DNA from: Leptospira sp. WS39.C2
Lineage (GTDB): Bacteria; Spirochaetota; Leptospiria; Leptospirales; Leptospiraceae
Length of the DNA: 64,000 nucleotides
Assembly (NCBI RefSeq): GCF_040833965.1
Contig: NZ_CP162142.1
Span: 1,048,501-1,112,500, forward strand
Direction of reading: 5' to 3'
In this document: in pieces, positions 36,151 through 45,807 of the stretch
Numbering within the stretch: position 1 is the first letter of the stretch
Layout of the letters: each line of letters opens with the position of its first letter
Program-made: the position numbers and the translations under genes
Notes under the pieces: model-generated
Seen by the model: the letters and a program-made list of their open reading frames with translations, nothing else
Database searches by the model: none
What the model was told of the DNA's origin: nothing

Positions 36151-36992
36151 CGTTGGTCTTTACTGATATTGTCTAAATTAAAGATCACTCCAAATTGAAA
36201 TCCAACTTGGTCAAATGATTCACTGGAAAAGGAATTGGATTTTAACATTCGTTTCATTCCATGTAGTTCAAATGAAAATCCAAATTCTGGAGTCAGGTAA
36301 TAATTGATACCTAAAGCTGCCCTTCCACTCACACCAGTTCCACCAGCCATGAGACTTTGTAAATAAAGGTTTGTATAACCCATAGACCGATAAGATGCAT
36401 TGAAGTTTACAAGCCCTAATTCTAAACCAATATAAGGATCAAATTTGTTTTTAGTTAAAAAATGATAATTGAGTCCGAGTCCATAAACACGATCTTTATA
36501 TAGTGTATATTTGGTAGGGATAAATTCCAGGTAAGGTGAAAACCCTGCTGGATTATTTCTATCTGCATAGATGAATTGGTCAGATCTTTCTCCTTGTACT
36601 GAATTTGTAGCATACGAAAGAAAAATTCCTAAATGATTGGTAAGGCCATATTCAAAAAAAACTCTGCCAGTTCTCCCTGGTTCCACTTTTCCTTCAGGTA
36701 ATGGGATCACAGAAGGGACTACTTGTGTACCTAACAAACGTACGGGTAATAACCCAAATTGGGTTTGAGTTTTCATTGAGTTTTGTAAAGATGATTCTCT
36801 TTTTTGTAGGCTACCTCCCGTATAAACAGTTTCACCACCTTGTAAATTTAAGTAAAAACCACCTTCATAAAATCCGGTAGGATACTCGGCACGGGGAGTT
36901 GGTGTTTGGGAATAAATTGGGAAGATTCCATTCAGAATCACTAAAATAGATAATATAAACCAATTTGAGACAAAATTTTGTTTCATTTCCAA
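36147..36992 (-). CDS. Predicted outer-membrane beta-barrel protein
   Basis: A 281-residue protein with a signal peptide (WFILSILVILNGIFPIYSQ) and a mature part of alternating hydrophobic/aromatic strands: GRVFFEYGLTNHLGIFLSYAT, YGLGLNYHFLTK, FDPYIGLELGLVNFNASY, AALGINYYLTPEFGFSFELHG and VGFQFGVIFNLD. This is typical of an eight-stranded OmpW/OmpX-like barrel. The function is unknown. It heads an operon with three TRL-like lipoproteins. A 189-base gap separates it from the sucA terminator upstream. Confidence 0.8.
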   Translation of the reverse strand: MEMKQNFVSNWFILSILVILNGIFPIYSQTPTPRAEYPTGFYEGGFYLNLQGGETVYTGGSLQKRESSLQNSMKTQTQFGLLPVRLLGTQVVPSVIPLPEGKVEPGRTGRVFFEYGLTNHLGIFLSYATNSVQGERSDQFIYADRNNPAGFSPYLEFIPTKYTLYKDRVYGLGLNYHFLTKNKFDPYIGLELGLVNFNASYRSMGYTNLYLQSLMAGGTGVSGRAALGINYYLTPEFGFSFELHGMKRMLKSNSFSSESFDQVGFQFGVIFNLDNISKDQR

Positions 36993-37068
36993 ATTCTAAC
37001 GAGTGCTTGTTGGTCTGTCAATGGAAAAGAAGTTTGAGTCGGAAAAGAATTTCCTAATTTGGATAAAG

Positions 37069-37097
37069 AAAAACCCCAAGATAACTTGGGGTTTTTT
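37069..37097 (-). terminator. Rho-independent terminator after sucA
   Basis: AAAACCCCAAG (37070-37080), loop ATAA and CTTGGGGTTTT (37085-37095) form a strong GC-containing stem flanked on both strands by T-runs (T6 on the plus strand, T5 on the minus). It lies about 85 bases after the sucA stop, so it most likely ends the sucB-lpdA-sucA transcript and insulates the outer-membrane gene downstream. Confidence 0.85.
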
Positions 37098-37181
37098 CGA
37101 TTTGTTTAGTTAAAAACAAAATGAGGATTGGTGGTCAAAGGTTTACACAGTTCTATTCCCAAATCCTTACATATTTGTTTT

Positions 37182-39950
37182 TTAAGACAATGCATCCTTA
37201 ACTAAGTCTTCTTGTTCTTTTAAGTGAGTGACTACGTGTCCACAAGCAGGGCTTGGGAACTCAGAACGACCTGCATAATGAAGTCGTTTGTTTTCTGGCA
37301 TCACTGCTTCGATGCGGTCTCTCACAAAGAACCAAGCCCCTTGGTTTTTTGGTTCTTCCTGAACCCAAACAAATTTTTTCAATTTTCCATAACTGGTTAT
37401 CATCTGTTTGATATGGTTTTCAGGGAAAGGATAGAGTTGTTCAATACGAACGACTGCTACGTTTTCCAATTTTTGTGAATCAATGGCTTTTCGTAAGTCA
37501 TAGTAAACTTTTCCCGAACAGAAAAGTAACTTCTCTACTTTTTCAGGTTTTGCCACTGGGTCAGGCAGGATCTTCTTAAATGCACCGGTTGTGATGTCTT
37601 CCAAACTGGAGGCTGCATCTTTCAATCGTAGTAGGGACTTCGGCGTCATGATGATGAGAGGTTTTCTAAAACTTTGTAAGATTTGTCGGCGAAGGATGTG
37701 GAAGTACTGCGCCGGTGTTGTGAGGTTTGCCACTTGGATGTTGTCAAGAGCACAAAGTTGGAGGAAACGTTCGAGCCTAGCCGAAGAGTGTTCAGGACCT
37801 TGTCCTTCATACCCATGTGGGAGTAAACATACAAGTCCAGACATCCTTTGCCATTTGATTTCCGAACTGGAAATGAACTGGTCAAAGATCACCTGTGCGT
37901 TGTTAGCAAAGTCTCCAAATTGTGCTTCCCAGATCACAAGGCTATTCGGATCGGCAAGAGAAAACCCATATTCAAATCCAAGACAAGAATACTCAGAAAG
38001 GGAAGAGTTTACAATTTCTATCTTGGCTTGTTTGTCACTGATATGATTGAGTAGAGTAAGTTTTTTCCCGTTTACAATATCAGAAAGAGTGGCATGTCTG
38101 TGAGAAAAAGTTCCTCGTTGTGCATCTTGCCCACCTAAACGAATAGGAAATCCGTTTTCTAAAATGGAACCAAAGGAAAGTGATTCTGCAAATCCCCAAT
38201 CGATTGGAAGTTCTCCAGCACCCATTTTTTTACGGTCTTCTAAAACCTTTATGTGTTTTGGATTTGCCGTATAACCTTCTGGAAGTGTTGTAACTGCTTT
38301 TACAATCCCACCTAATTGTTGTTGGAGGAGCTGTGTATGAACATCGGAATCCAAAGGTTCTTTGGTGTATCTTGACCAAACCCCACCGAGTGTATCTACG
38401 GTAATTCGAGTGTCTTTTTCCTTTGCTTGTTGGAAAGAGTCTTCAAGGCCTTGGGCAATCCCATCTTTAATGAATTGAATTTCTTCCTGAGTGATGTCAC
38501 CACGTTGTAACAATTTCTCTTCATAAATTTTGATGGTTTTTGGGTGTTTTTTGATGATATCATACATCTGTGGTTGTGTGAAAGTTGGTTCGTCCGTTTC
38601 GTTATGACCAAGCCTTCTGTAACAGATTAAATCGATGATTACATCCTTTTTAAACTTTTGACGGTATTCTAACGCAAGTTTTGTGACTCTGTAAGTAGCC
38701 TCTGGGTCATCTCCATTCACGTGAAAAATGGGTACTTGGAAACCTTTGGCAAGATCCGTTGCATACAAAGTGGATCTAGATTCACTTGGAAGTGTGGTAA
38801 ATCCAATTTGGTTATTGATGACAATGTGAAATGTTCCCCCAACAGTATAACCTTCTAGGTTCATCATATTGAGTGTTTCTGCTACAACACCTTGGCCCGC
38901 AAATGCTGCATCCCCGTGGATTGCAACTGGCATGAATTTGGAACGATCCGTATCCTTTGCCATTTCTTGCCGGGCACGCACTGATCCAAAAATAACTGGG
39001 TCTACGGCTTCTAAGTGTGATGGGTTAAAAGCTAAGGAAAGTTTCACTTCTTTTCCGTAATGGGTCATGACATGATTAGAATAACCTAAATGGTATTTTA
39101 CGTCCGCATAACCAAGTTGGCCTGGGTTTAGTTTTTCTTCGAACTCAGCGAAGATAAGCCCTGCCGGTTTACGGATGATGTTCACAAGGACATTGAGTCG
39201 TCCTCTATGTGCCATACCGATGACAAGAGCATCCATTTTATGGCCACCTGCTTCTTCCACAAGGGTATCAAGCATGGGGATCATGGTTTCGCCACCTTCA
39301 AGAGAAAATCGTTTTTTCCCTACGAATTTTTTGGCGAGGAAGTTTTCGAAACTATCCGCTTGGTATAATTTTTCAAACAAACGTAAGGCTGTTTTTTTGC
39401 TAATAGGTTCGTTGTTGGCAAGTGGTTCCATTCGGTTTTGTAACCACTCTCGTTCCTCATCATTTACAAGGTAGTAGTGTTCACAACCAATGGAACCACA
39501 ATAGGTTTTTTCAAACCAATCGATGACATTTTTTAGTTTTGTTTTTCCGAGATTAGGGATCCCTGAATCCACTTCCGTATCTAAATCAGATTGTTTGAGG
39601 GCTTTAATTTTGAGATCAATGAATTCGCGGTTCGGTTTGTTGATGCCTAGTGGATCGAGGTTTGCTGCTAAGTGACCTTGCCTTCTGTATGCGTTGAGAA
39701 GGTTGATGATACCAAAGTCACTTAACGATGAGTCTTTGCGGTGTTCGGTGGAAGTGTAATTAACATATCCATTCCCATTAAAACCTCCACCATTCGAACC
39801 ATTATTAGAAAGTGAAGATCGTTCCAATTCTCCAAAAAAATCGATCCAATCTTTGGATAAGGAAGACGGATCTTCCTTAAACTGTTTGTAATACTCTTCC
39901 AATAATACAACGTTATCGCCGTATAAACTCATCATCTGATCGGTTGTCAT
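37182..39950 (-). CDS. sucA: 2-oxoglutarate dehydrogenase E1 component
   Basis: A 922-residue thiamine-diphosphate enzyme that decarboxylates 2-oxoglutarate. N-terminal [21 protein letters not shown] resembles the E2-binding segment; the ThDP site is [18 protein letters not shown] with the [10 protein letters not shown] block; [12 protein letters not shown] and the C-terminal transketolase-like domain with [22 protein letters not shown] are typical. Length matches the family. It is the last gene of an operon with sucB and lpdA, 34 bases after the lpdA stop. This order (E2-E3-E1) differs from the common sucA-sucB-lpd order. Confidence 0.96.
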   Translation of the reverse strand: MTTDQMMSLYGDNVVLLEEYYKQFKEDPSSLSKDWIDFFGELERSSLSNNGSNGGGFNGNGYVNYTSTEHRKDSSLSDFGIINLLNAYRRQGHLAANLDPLGINKPNREFIDLKIKALKQSDLDTEVDSGIPNLGKTKLKNVIDWFEKTYCGSIGCEHYYLVNDEEREWLQNRMEPLANNEPISKKTALRLFEKLYQADSFENFLAKKFVGKKRFSLEGGETMIPMLDTLVEEAGGHKMDALVIGMAHRGRLNVLVNIIRKPAGLIFAEFEEKLNPGQLGYADVKYHLGYSNHVMTHYGKEVKLSLAFNPSHLEAVDPVIFGSVRARQEMAKDTDRSKFMPVAIHGDAAFAGQGVVAETLNMMNLEGYTVGGTFHIVINNQIGFTTLPSESRSTLYATDLAKGFQVPIFHVNGDDPEATYRVTKLALEYRQKFKKDVIIDLICYRRLGHNETDEPTFTQPQMYDIIKKHPKTIKIYEEKLLQRGDITQEEIQFIKDGIAQGLEDSFQQAKEKDTRITVDTLGGVWSRYTKEPLDSDVHTQLLQQQLGGIVKAVTTLPEGYTANPKHIKVLEDRKKMGAGELPIDWGFAESLSFGSILENGFPIRLGGQDAQRGTFSHRHATLSDIVNGKKLTLLNHISDKQAKIEIVNSSLSEYSCLGFEYGFSLADPNSLVIWEAQFGDFANNAQVIFDQFISSSEIKWQRMSGLVCLLPHGYEGQGPEHSSARLERFLQLCALDNIQVANLTTPAQYFHILRRQILQSFRKPLIIMTPKSLLRLKDAASSLEDITTGAFKKILPDPVAKPEKVEKLLFCSGKVYYDLRKAIDSQKLENVAVVRIEQLYPFPENHIKQMITSYGKLKKFVWVQEEPKNQGAWFFVRDRIEAVMPENKRLHYAGRSEFPSPACGHVVTHLKEQEDLVKDALS

Positions 39951-39984
39951 ATATTCTCCCTAAAACAACAAAACAACTGTTTCA

Positions 39985-41391
39985 TTACGAATGGATGGAC
40001 CATTTCGCATCAGCATCCATCGCCGCTTCTCTGAGGACCTCAGAAAGAGTGGGGTGGGCATGTGTCGATCGAGCAATGTCTTCTGCACTTGCTCCAAACT
40101 CAAACGCGATTGCTGCTTCTGCAATCATATCAGAAGCTCTTGGGCCTACAATGTACACCCCAAGTAATTTATCCGTTTTTTTGTCAGCGAGGACTTTGAC
40201 TTGTCCATCGGTTTCATTCATTGCTTTGGCACGAGCATTGGGTTTGAACATGTACTTACCCACTTTGTATTCGATGCCTTTGGCTTTCAGCTCTTCTTCG
40301 CCGAGTCCCACCCAAGCCACTTCTGGCCAAGTGTAAACGATCCAAGGGATGGCTTTGTAATTCACATGTCCATACTTTCCACAAATGAGTTCAGCAAGGG
40401 CAATCCCTTCGTCTTCTGCTTTGTGTGCAAGCATCGGTCCATCAATCACGTCACCAATGGCATAAATATTAGGAATGTTCGTTTGGAATTTGTTAGGTTC
40501 TACTTTGATACGACCACGGTCTGTCATTTCAATCCCAATTTCTTTGGCACCAAGTCCATCGGTGTTTGGTCGGCGGCCAATGGAAACAAGCACCTTGTCG
40601 CCTTCGAGAATGGTTTTTTTCCCATCTTTTCCTTCGATTTCGACTTCTACTTTTTTTCCTTTTACCTTCGCACCATGCACTTTGGTTTCGAAGAGAAAAT
40701 TGATCCCTTGCCCAGTGAGAAGTCTTTCCGCAAGGCTTGCCATCGCTTGGTCAGCAGTCCCAAATAGACGTGGCATCAGTTCCACCACAGTGACTTTCGC
40801 ACCAAGTCGTAACCAAACAGAACCAAGCTCAAGACCGATGACCCCTGCACCTACAATGATTAAGTGTTCGGGAACGGAATCAAAACCAATGGCATGGTCA
40901 GAAGTAACAATATTTTTTCCATCCACAGGGAGTGGAGGGATCTCAATTGGTGTAGAACCAGAAGCAATGATGATGTTTGTTCCGCTTATGGATTCTTTTT
41001 TCCCATCTTCAGCAGTGATAGAGATTTCGTTTTTAGAAACAAAACTGGCATGACCCAAGTAACGCGTGATTTTGTTTTTTTTCATCAGGTAGTCTACACC
41101 AGATGTCACTTCACTCACTACTTTGTCTTTACGTGCCATCATCTTAGCGATGTCGATTTTGACATCTTTTACGGAGATTCCATGGTCGCTTAATTTGTGT
41201 TTTGTTTTGTGAAACTCTTCCGAGGAATCAAGAAGGGCTTTGGAAGGGATACAACCTACGTTCAGACAAGTCCCACCGAGAGTTTTTCTTTTTTCAATGA
41301 TGGCTACTTTTTTTCCGAGTTGGGCTGCGCGAACTGCTGCCACATACCCACCAGGACCTGCACCAATGACAATGATATCGTATTGTTCCAT
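39985..41391 (-). CDS. lpdA: Dihydrolipoamide dehydrogenase (E3)
   Basis: A 468-residue flavoprotein that reoxidises lipoamide of the oxo-acid dehydrogenases. FAD motif [15 protein letters not shown]; redox disulfide in [21 protein letters not shown] motif [14 protein letters not shown]; second FAD motif [20 protein letters not shown]; catalytic His in [11 protein letters not shown] chose the ATG at 41391 (GAGG upstream); a TTG six codons earlier is possible. It lies between sucB and sucA and so serves 2-oxoglutarate dehydrogenase, and may serve other complexes. Confidence 0.95.
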   Translation of the reverse strand: MEQYDIIVIGAGPGGYVAAVRAAQLGKKVAIIEKRKTLGGTCLNVGCIPSKALLDSSEEFHKTKHKLSDHGISVKDVKIDIAKMMARKDKVVSEVTSGVDYLMKKNKITRYLGHASFVSKNEISITAEDGKKESISGTNIIIASGSTPIEIPPLPVDGKNIVTSDHAIGFDSVPEHLIIVGAGVIGLELGSVWLRLGAKVTVVELMPRLFGTADQAMASLAERLLTGQGINFLFETKVHGAKVKGKKVEVEIEGKDGKKTILEGDKVLVSIGRRPNTDGLGAKEIGIEMTDRGRIKVEPNKFQTNIPNIYAIGDVIDGPMLAHKAEDEGIALAELICGKYGHVNYKAIPWIVYTWPEVAWVGLGEEELKAKGIEYKVGKYMFKPNARAKAMNETDGQVKVLADKKTDKLLGVYIVGPRASDMIAEAAIAFEFGASAEDIARSTHAHPTLSEVLREAAMDADAKWSIHS

Positions 41392-41398
41392 ACTGTGC

Positions 41399-42631
41399 TT
41401 ATACCTCAAAGAGGAGTCTTGTTGGATCCTCTACCATTTCTTTGATCTTCACAAGGAACTGAACCGCTTCTTTTCCATCCACAATTCGGTGGTCATAAGA
41501 AAGTGCAAGATACATCATCGGACGGATGACAATTTGGTCGTTTACAACTACCGCACGTTTGACGATGTTATGCATTCCAAGGATACCCGATTGTGGAGGG
41601 TTGAGGATAGGTGTCGACATCATCGATCCATATACACCCCCATTGGAGATGGAGAAAGTTCCACCTTCCATATCTTCGAGAGAAATTTTTCCGTCTTTGA
41701 CTTTGCCGGCAAGCCTTGCGATTTCTTGTTCGATTTGTGCAAAACTCAGAAGGTCAGCGTTACGAACGATTGGAACCACAAGTCCTTTTGGTCCACCCAC
41801 AGCCACTCCGATATCATAGAAGTTTTTGTAGACGATGTCTGTTCCACGGATCTCTGCATTGATGGCAGGATACGCTTTTAATGCCGCAACCACAGCTTTG
41901 GTAAAAAGTGACATGAACCCAAGACCCACACCGTGTGTATCTTTGAACTTGTCTTTGTATTTATTACGAAGTTCCATAATCGGAGACATATCCACTTCGT
42001 TAAACGTAGTGAGGATGGCTGCCGTATGTTGTGCACTCACAAGTCGATTAGCAATTGTTTGACGAAGTTTTGTCATCGGCACAACAGTTTCTCTTGGACC
42101 AACATTTGCCGAAGCCACAACTGCTCTTGGAATCTCTGGACTTGTCGTCGCAGTTTTCGGGGCACCCGCAGAACTCGCTCCCCCTTTTTCCATAAAGAGG
42201 ATCACATCTTCTTTTGTGATTTGTCCGTTGCGACCAGTGCCTGTGATTTTTGAGGCATCTAATTTATTTTCTTCTATGAGTTTACGAGCTGCAGGAGGGA
42301 GTTCCTCATTCACTTTGCCCGTGTTAGGTTGGGCTGCGGGAGCTTCTGCTTTTGGAGCAGGGGCACTGGAACTTGCCGGAGCGGATGCCACAGCACCTTC
42401 TTCAATCATACCCATGATATCACGCACATGGACCACATCCCCCACCTTTTTGGTGATGGATTTTAAAACCCCAGATGTAGGAGCAGGAATCTCTAATGAG
42501 ACTTTGTCTGTTTCTAAAATAGCGAGCACTTCGTCTACTTTTACGGCATCGCCTTCTTTTTTGGTCCAAGCACTGATGGTCGCTTCGGTTACGGATTCCC
42601 CCATCTCGGGGACTTTGATTTCTATTGCCAT
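41399..42631 (-). CDS. sucB: Dihydrolipoyllysine succinyltransferase (E2)
   Basis: A 410-residue E2 core of 2-oxoglutarate dehydrogenase. A lipoyl domain spans residues 1-78 with the modified lysine in [12 protein letters not shown]; an Ala/Pro-rich linker follows; the E1/E3-binding domain is [20 protein letters not shown]; and the acyltransferase domain ends with catalytic [15 protein letters not shown]. Single-lipoyl layout is normal for SucB. It is first in the operon and is divergent from the carbonic anhydrase-like gene, with about 150 bases between starts. Confidence 0.95.
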   Translation of the reverse strand: MAIEIKVPEMGESVTEATISAWTKKEGDAVKVDEVLAILETDKVSLEIPAPTSGVLKSITKKVGDVVHVRDIMGMIEEGAVASAPASSSAPAPKAEAPAAQPNTGKVNEELPPAARKLIEENKLDASKITGTGRNGQITKEDVILFMEKGGASSAGAPKTATTSPEIPRAVVASANVGPRETVVPMTKLRQTIANRLVSAQHTAAILTTFNEVDMSPIMELRNKYKDKFKDTHGVGLGFMSLFTKAVVAALKAYPAINAEIRGTDIVYKNFYDIGVAVGGPKGLVVPIVRNADLLSFAQIEQEIARLAGKVKDGKISLEDMEGGTFSISNGGVYGSMMSTPILNPPQSGILGMHNIVKRAVVVNDQIVIRPMMYLALSYDHRIVDGKEAVQFLVKIKEMVEDPTRLLFEV

Positions 42632-42788
42632 GAAATATTCCTTAGCAGGTTTTTAGAGAAAAATAGCGTTTTTGAGGAGTGAGATCCCATTTGAATCTAA
42701 GACTACGGTAACTTGTCGGAAGGTTAAAACGCAAGCGGAAAAAACGAAAAGGCCTTGAGTTTGTGCCTGTTTGCCTATGCTTAGAACT

Positions 42789-43322
42789 ATGATCCGTTCT
42801 TTCCAAGGCCATACACCTTCCATCCACCCTACGGCCTGGGTGGCACCTTCTGCTGACATAATGGGCAAAGTTTCAATAGGCGAAGAGTCCTCGATTTGGT
42901 TCCAATGTGTGTTACGAGGTGACGTAAATACCATCACCATTGGCAAACATGTGAACATCCAAGACATGACCCTCGTACATGTGGCAAGAGATTTGTATCC
43001 TGTCACGATTGGGGATTATGTATCCATCGGCCACCATGCGACCATCCACGGTTGTGTTTTGAAAGACTATAGTTTTGTGGGAATGGGAGCCATGCTCATG
43101 GATGATGTGGAAATCGGGGAGTGGTCTTTTGTAGGTGCCGGATCCCTTGTCCCTCCAGGGAAAAAAATCCCACCAGGAGTACTCGTTATGGGTAGTCCCG
43201 CCAAAATCATCAGAGACATCACTGACAAGGACCGCGAGATCATCACCCGCACCGCAAACAATTATACGAAGTACAAAGAAAACTACCGAGCGGAAGGGAT
43301 TGGGGGCACATCCCTTTCTTAA
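42789..43322 (+). CDS. Gamma-carbonic anhydrase family protein
   Basis: A 177-residue left-handed beta-helix of hexapeptide repeats ([22 protein letters not shown] and so on) of the gamma-carbonic anhydrase/YrdA family. Metal histidines are visible in LVHVARD and GHHATIHG. It is cytoplasmic; activity as a carbonic anhydrase is not assured because many family members are inactive. Starts at 42771 (TTG), 42777 and 42789 (ATG) are possible; I prefer the last, which opens [17 protein letters not shown] as homologues do. No strong ribosome site decides it. Confidence 0.85.
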   Translation: MIRSFQGHTPSIHPTAWVAPSADIMGKVSIGEESSIWFQCVLRGDVNTITIGKHVNIQDMTLVHVARDLYPVTIGDYVSIGHHATIHGCVLKDYSFVGMGAMLMDDVEIGEWSFVGAGSLVPPGKKIPPGVLVMGSPAKIIRDITDKDREIITRTANNYTKYKENYRAEGIGGTSLS

Positions 43323-43477
43323 CAGAAAGGGACCGGGTGATCCGCTGCAATCTTATCGCTTCCTGCGATAAGGATTTCCGCTACTCCCCCTTGTGCAGGG
43401 GTGGATTGGTTAGTCATGAACTCAATTTGAAAATCGAGGTTATTATTTTTGTTTGGTTGTAGTTTTTGATTTATCAT
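43319..43477 (-). CDS. Possible small protein (52 codons, C-terminal Cys)
   Basis: An open frame of 52 residues from an ATG at 43477, with an internal ATG at 43417. From residue 14 on it reads like real protein: [10 protein letters not shown] then [19 protein letters not shown] and a final VPFC. It overlaps the end of the upstream 368-residue gene by 35 bases in another frame, and shares its stop region with the convergent gene. No good ribosome site is seen. It may be a small gene or the remnant of a larger one; support is weak. Confidence 0.3.
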   Translation of the reverse strand: MINQKLQPNKNNNLDFQIEFMTNQSTPAQGGVAEILIAGSDKIAADHPVPFC

Positions 43478-44549
43478 TTTGGATCGAGATAGAATCCAAA
43501 ATCAAATATCCATTTGTGACTAAGTCTTTCCAGTCGTTATCTGAAAATGTCGGGTGGAAAAAATATTGAATACTCACTTGATACGTTTCTTTTCCCTGTT
43601 TCCAATGATAAAAACCGATCAATTGATTGCCTAAAAGTTTTCCATTTCCAAATAAGATAGTAGTTTTATCAGTTTTGAACTTAAGAATTTCGATCCATTT
43701 TTTCATTTCGTTAGGTGGATTTCCAAAATCGTTTGTTTTTGATTCTTTTACTAAGTCTTCATAACTTTTTAAGGAATCTGGAATGATCGAAACGGTTATC
43801 AATAAGGAAAAACATTCGTTTTCATTTTGGCAATCGACTTTAAAAAAGCTGATTGGGTATTTGTCTTGTTGTTGGATGGTATCCCTTCTTTCGGCCATAC
43901 TGGGAATCGAAATTTTCATATCTTTGATCGTATGTTCAACTGTCGGATAAAACTTAATACCTCGAAAATTTTTGTATAGAATGGATTCATTTTTAAAACG
44001 AATGTTAAAAATAGAATTTTTGAGTTCTTCTCTAATCGAATCAATATCATCAAATAGGTAAATTGTATATAGATCAGGATAATCTTTTTTATGTAAGGCA
44101 GTTATGATGGCAAATTTGTAACCTTCTCCAAACTTTGAATTTACTCCAACGATGAAGTTGGCACCCCAATCTGCATTAAAAGCAGATAATGCATCTTTTG
44201 TAAGATCGGTTTGTTCAATACTATCCATACACTGACAAACGTTTGCTGCGGTTGTAATGGCTTGGTGTTTGTAATACTCATTTTTTTCGAGGTTTGTTTT
44301 TTCCGATTCGGGAGGTGGAGACCCAATTAAATATCGTATTTCTAGTTTTTTAGATTTGTGTTTGATGGCAAAATCATAGTATAACTCAGGGTTTTCTTTT
44401 GTTTCAATTTTTTGGAATTCCTGATTGAAACTAAAGGGGAATTCATATTTTTTGATCAGTGCTTCGAAGTTCTCTCCTTTCCAAGCAAACAAACTCGAAT
44501 GGGTGATCAAAAAAAAGACAAGGATTGAGGAGATGGAGGATGTTTTCAT
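43443..44549 (-). CDS. Hypothetical exported protein
   Basis: A 368-residue protein with a signal peptide (SSISSILVFFLITHSSLFA). The mature domain is alpha/beta with a CQC pair near residue 104 and a second pair of cysteines near 238-245 (CQNENEC), which could form disulfides in the periplasm. The second half has a repeated-looking strand pattern (YPISFFKVDCQN, CFSLLITVSIIPDSL), suggesting two similar domains. I do not recognise it. No operon partner is evident apart from the possible small frame at its end. Confidence 0.65.
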   Translation of the reverse strand: MKTSSISSILVFFLITHSSLFAWKGENFEALIKKYEFPFSFNQEFQKIETKENPELYYDFAIKHKSKKLEIRYLIGSPPPESEKTNLEKNEYYKHQAITTAANVCQCMDSIEQTDLTKDALSAFNADWGANFIVGVNSKFGEGYKFAIITALHKKDYPDLYTIYLFDDIDSIREELKNSIFNIRFKNESILYKNFRGIKFYPTVEHTIKDMKISIPSMAERRDTIQQQDKYPISFFKVDCQNENECFSLLITVSIIPDSLKSYEDLVKESKTNDFGNPPNEMKKWIEILKFKTDKTTILFGNGKLLGNQLIGFYHWKQGKETYQVSIQYFFHPTFSDNDWKDLVTNGYLILDSISIQNDKSKTTTKQK

Positions 44550-44797
44550 TAGGTACCTAAAATTTAATCTATGGAAAAGGAAACGAATCTCATCTTTGCC
44601 TGATTAAGATACACTCTTTTTTTGTGTGTTACTCATAAAATCATAAAATTGTTTCTCCTAATTTCATTTGTTTTCTCCACCACCATTCGGATCCTTTATC
44701 TGAAAATTCAATTGGTTAAAAGACGATCATGGAATTGTTAGGTTTTGCTGAAATCCGCTTGCAGAAGTAAGCATCGTATGGCAAAATAACGGAACGT

Positions 44798-45439
44798 ATG
44801 AATTTGTTGATTCGATTGGTTCTTTCTATTATATTTTTAATTTTTTACTCTTGTAATTTTCATTACTTTGCACTTGCGAATGAACAACGAAGCAAAATTG
44901 AAAACCTCGACAAAATCTCGGAAGACAAAATCCGTTTCCATCTCATTCGAGTGGAAGAAACACCCAAATACAATTTGTATAATTCTCCTGCTTTGGAATT
45001 TGAACTTGCGAAATCTAAACTATTCAAACTCAGTCGGTCTTCCAAACTCAATTTGACGTATTCCACAAAAACAGGGAATTATGATTCTGGGATTTCTGGA
45101 CTTATGTTTTTGCTGACTTTGGGAGTGTTCCCTTGGTTTACCGAATCTCAGTCGAATGTCACGTTTACGCTTATGGACAGGGAGGATAAAAAAATCATTC
45201 GAGATTATACCTTCCCTATCCAAGGAAGAAAAATCGTTTCATGGCTTACCATTCCCTTTTACCTTGTATTACCTATTTTTTCGGATTCCATGGACGGTGG
45301 AACTAATTATGAAGTTTCCAATGTTTCCTTACGCCTTTTAGTGGAAGCATTTGAAGCAGAATTAGCAAAAGACTGTCTAGAGGATCCTAAATTACTTGAA
45401 ACTTTACGAAACAAAGGGAACGAATCTATCGAACTTTGA
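44798..45439 (+). CDS. Hypothetical lipoprotein
   Basis: A 213-residue predicted lipoprotein: LVLSIIFLIFYSC is a signal peptide with lipobox Cys at residue 19. Two further hydrophobic stretches (GLMFLLTLGVFPWF and WLTIPFYLVLPIFSD) may be membrane-embedded or buried strands. The N-terminal mature part is charged. No family is recognised. GGAA lies just before the ATG. Followed by a decayed coding fragment. Confidence 0.68.
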   Translation: MNLLIRLVLSIIFLIFYSCNFHYFALANEQRSKIENLDKISEDKIRFHLIRVEETPKYNLYNSPALEFELAKSKLFKLSRSSKLNLTYSTKTGNYDSGISGLMFLLTLGVFPWFTESQSNVTFTLMDREDKKIIRDYTFPIQGRKIVSWLTIPFYLVLPIFSDSMDGGTNYEVSNVSLRLLVEAFEAELAKDCLEDPKLLETLRNKGNESIEL

Positions 45440-45475
45440 AATCCCTGGTTCCTCTTTCTATAACGGGTGTATCTT

Positions 45476-45772
45476 ATGCAAAAGATTTCGAAAAAGGAAC
45501 GATCTTAAGGGACTGCCCCTGCCGGTGCATCTACCGTGAATAGTAGAGTGGTTTATCCAACTTCCTTAAGTGGAGGGATCGTAAGTAATCCTCAAGTTTT
45601 TTATCCGCTTGTGATCAAATATGATACAGATGGAAACCTTGCGCGATTACAATTTAAATCAGCAGTAGGTGCAGGTTGCACATCTTTATACCCATATACT
45701 TGTGATGCATCTGCATCTTGTACGTCAAATTCTGGGTGCTCTTGTTTATCAGAATGTGTCTACAATCAATAA
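45476..45772 (+). pseudogene. Remnant of a cysteine-rich secreted protein gene
   Basis: From the GTG at 45536 a 78-residue frame runs to 45772, ending in a cysteine-rich stretch (CDASASCTSNSGCSCLSEC). Upstream in the same frame the reading continues as GTAPAGAST, which looks like mature protein, back to a TAA at 45506-45508; before that, ATG at 45476 gives only ten codons. No signal peptide or ribosome site supports the GTG start. The simplest reading is a truncated gene whose N-terminus is lost. A short real gene starting at GTG cannot be excluded. Confidence 0.45.
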
Positions 45773-45807
45773 TACTAATATTACTTTAGAATTTGTAAGT
45801 GTAAGAT

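Noticed and set aside
41240..41881. 213-codon frame antisense to lpdA and sucB
   Set aside because: It is a codon-bias shadow of two well-supported enzyme genes; its sequence lacks known motifs and crosses both genes.
43352..43372. Hairpin CTTATCGC/GCGATAAG as a terminator between convergent genes
   Set aside because: No T-run on either side; it lies within a possible small coding frame.
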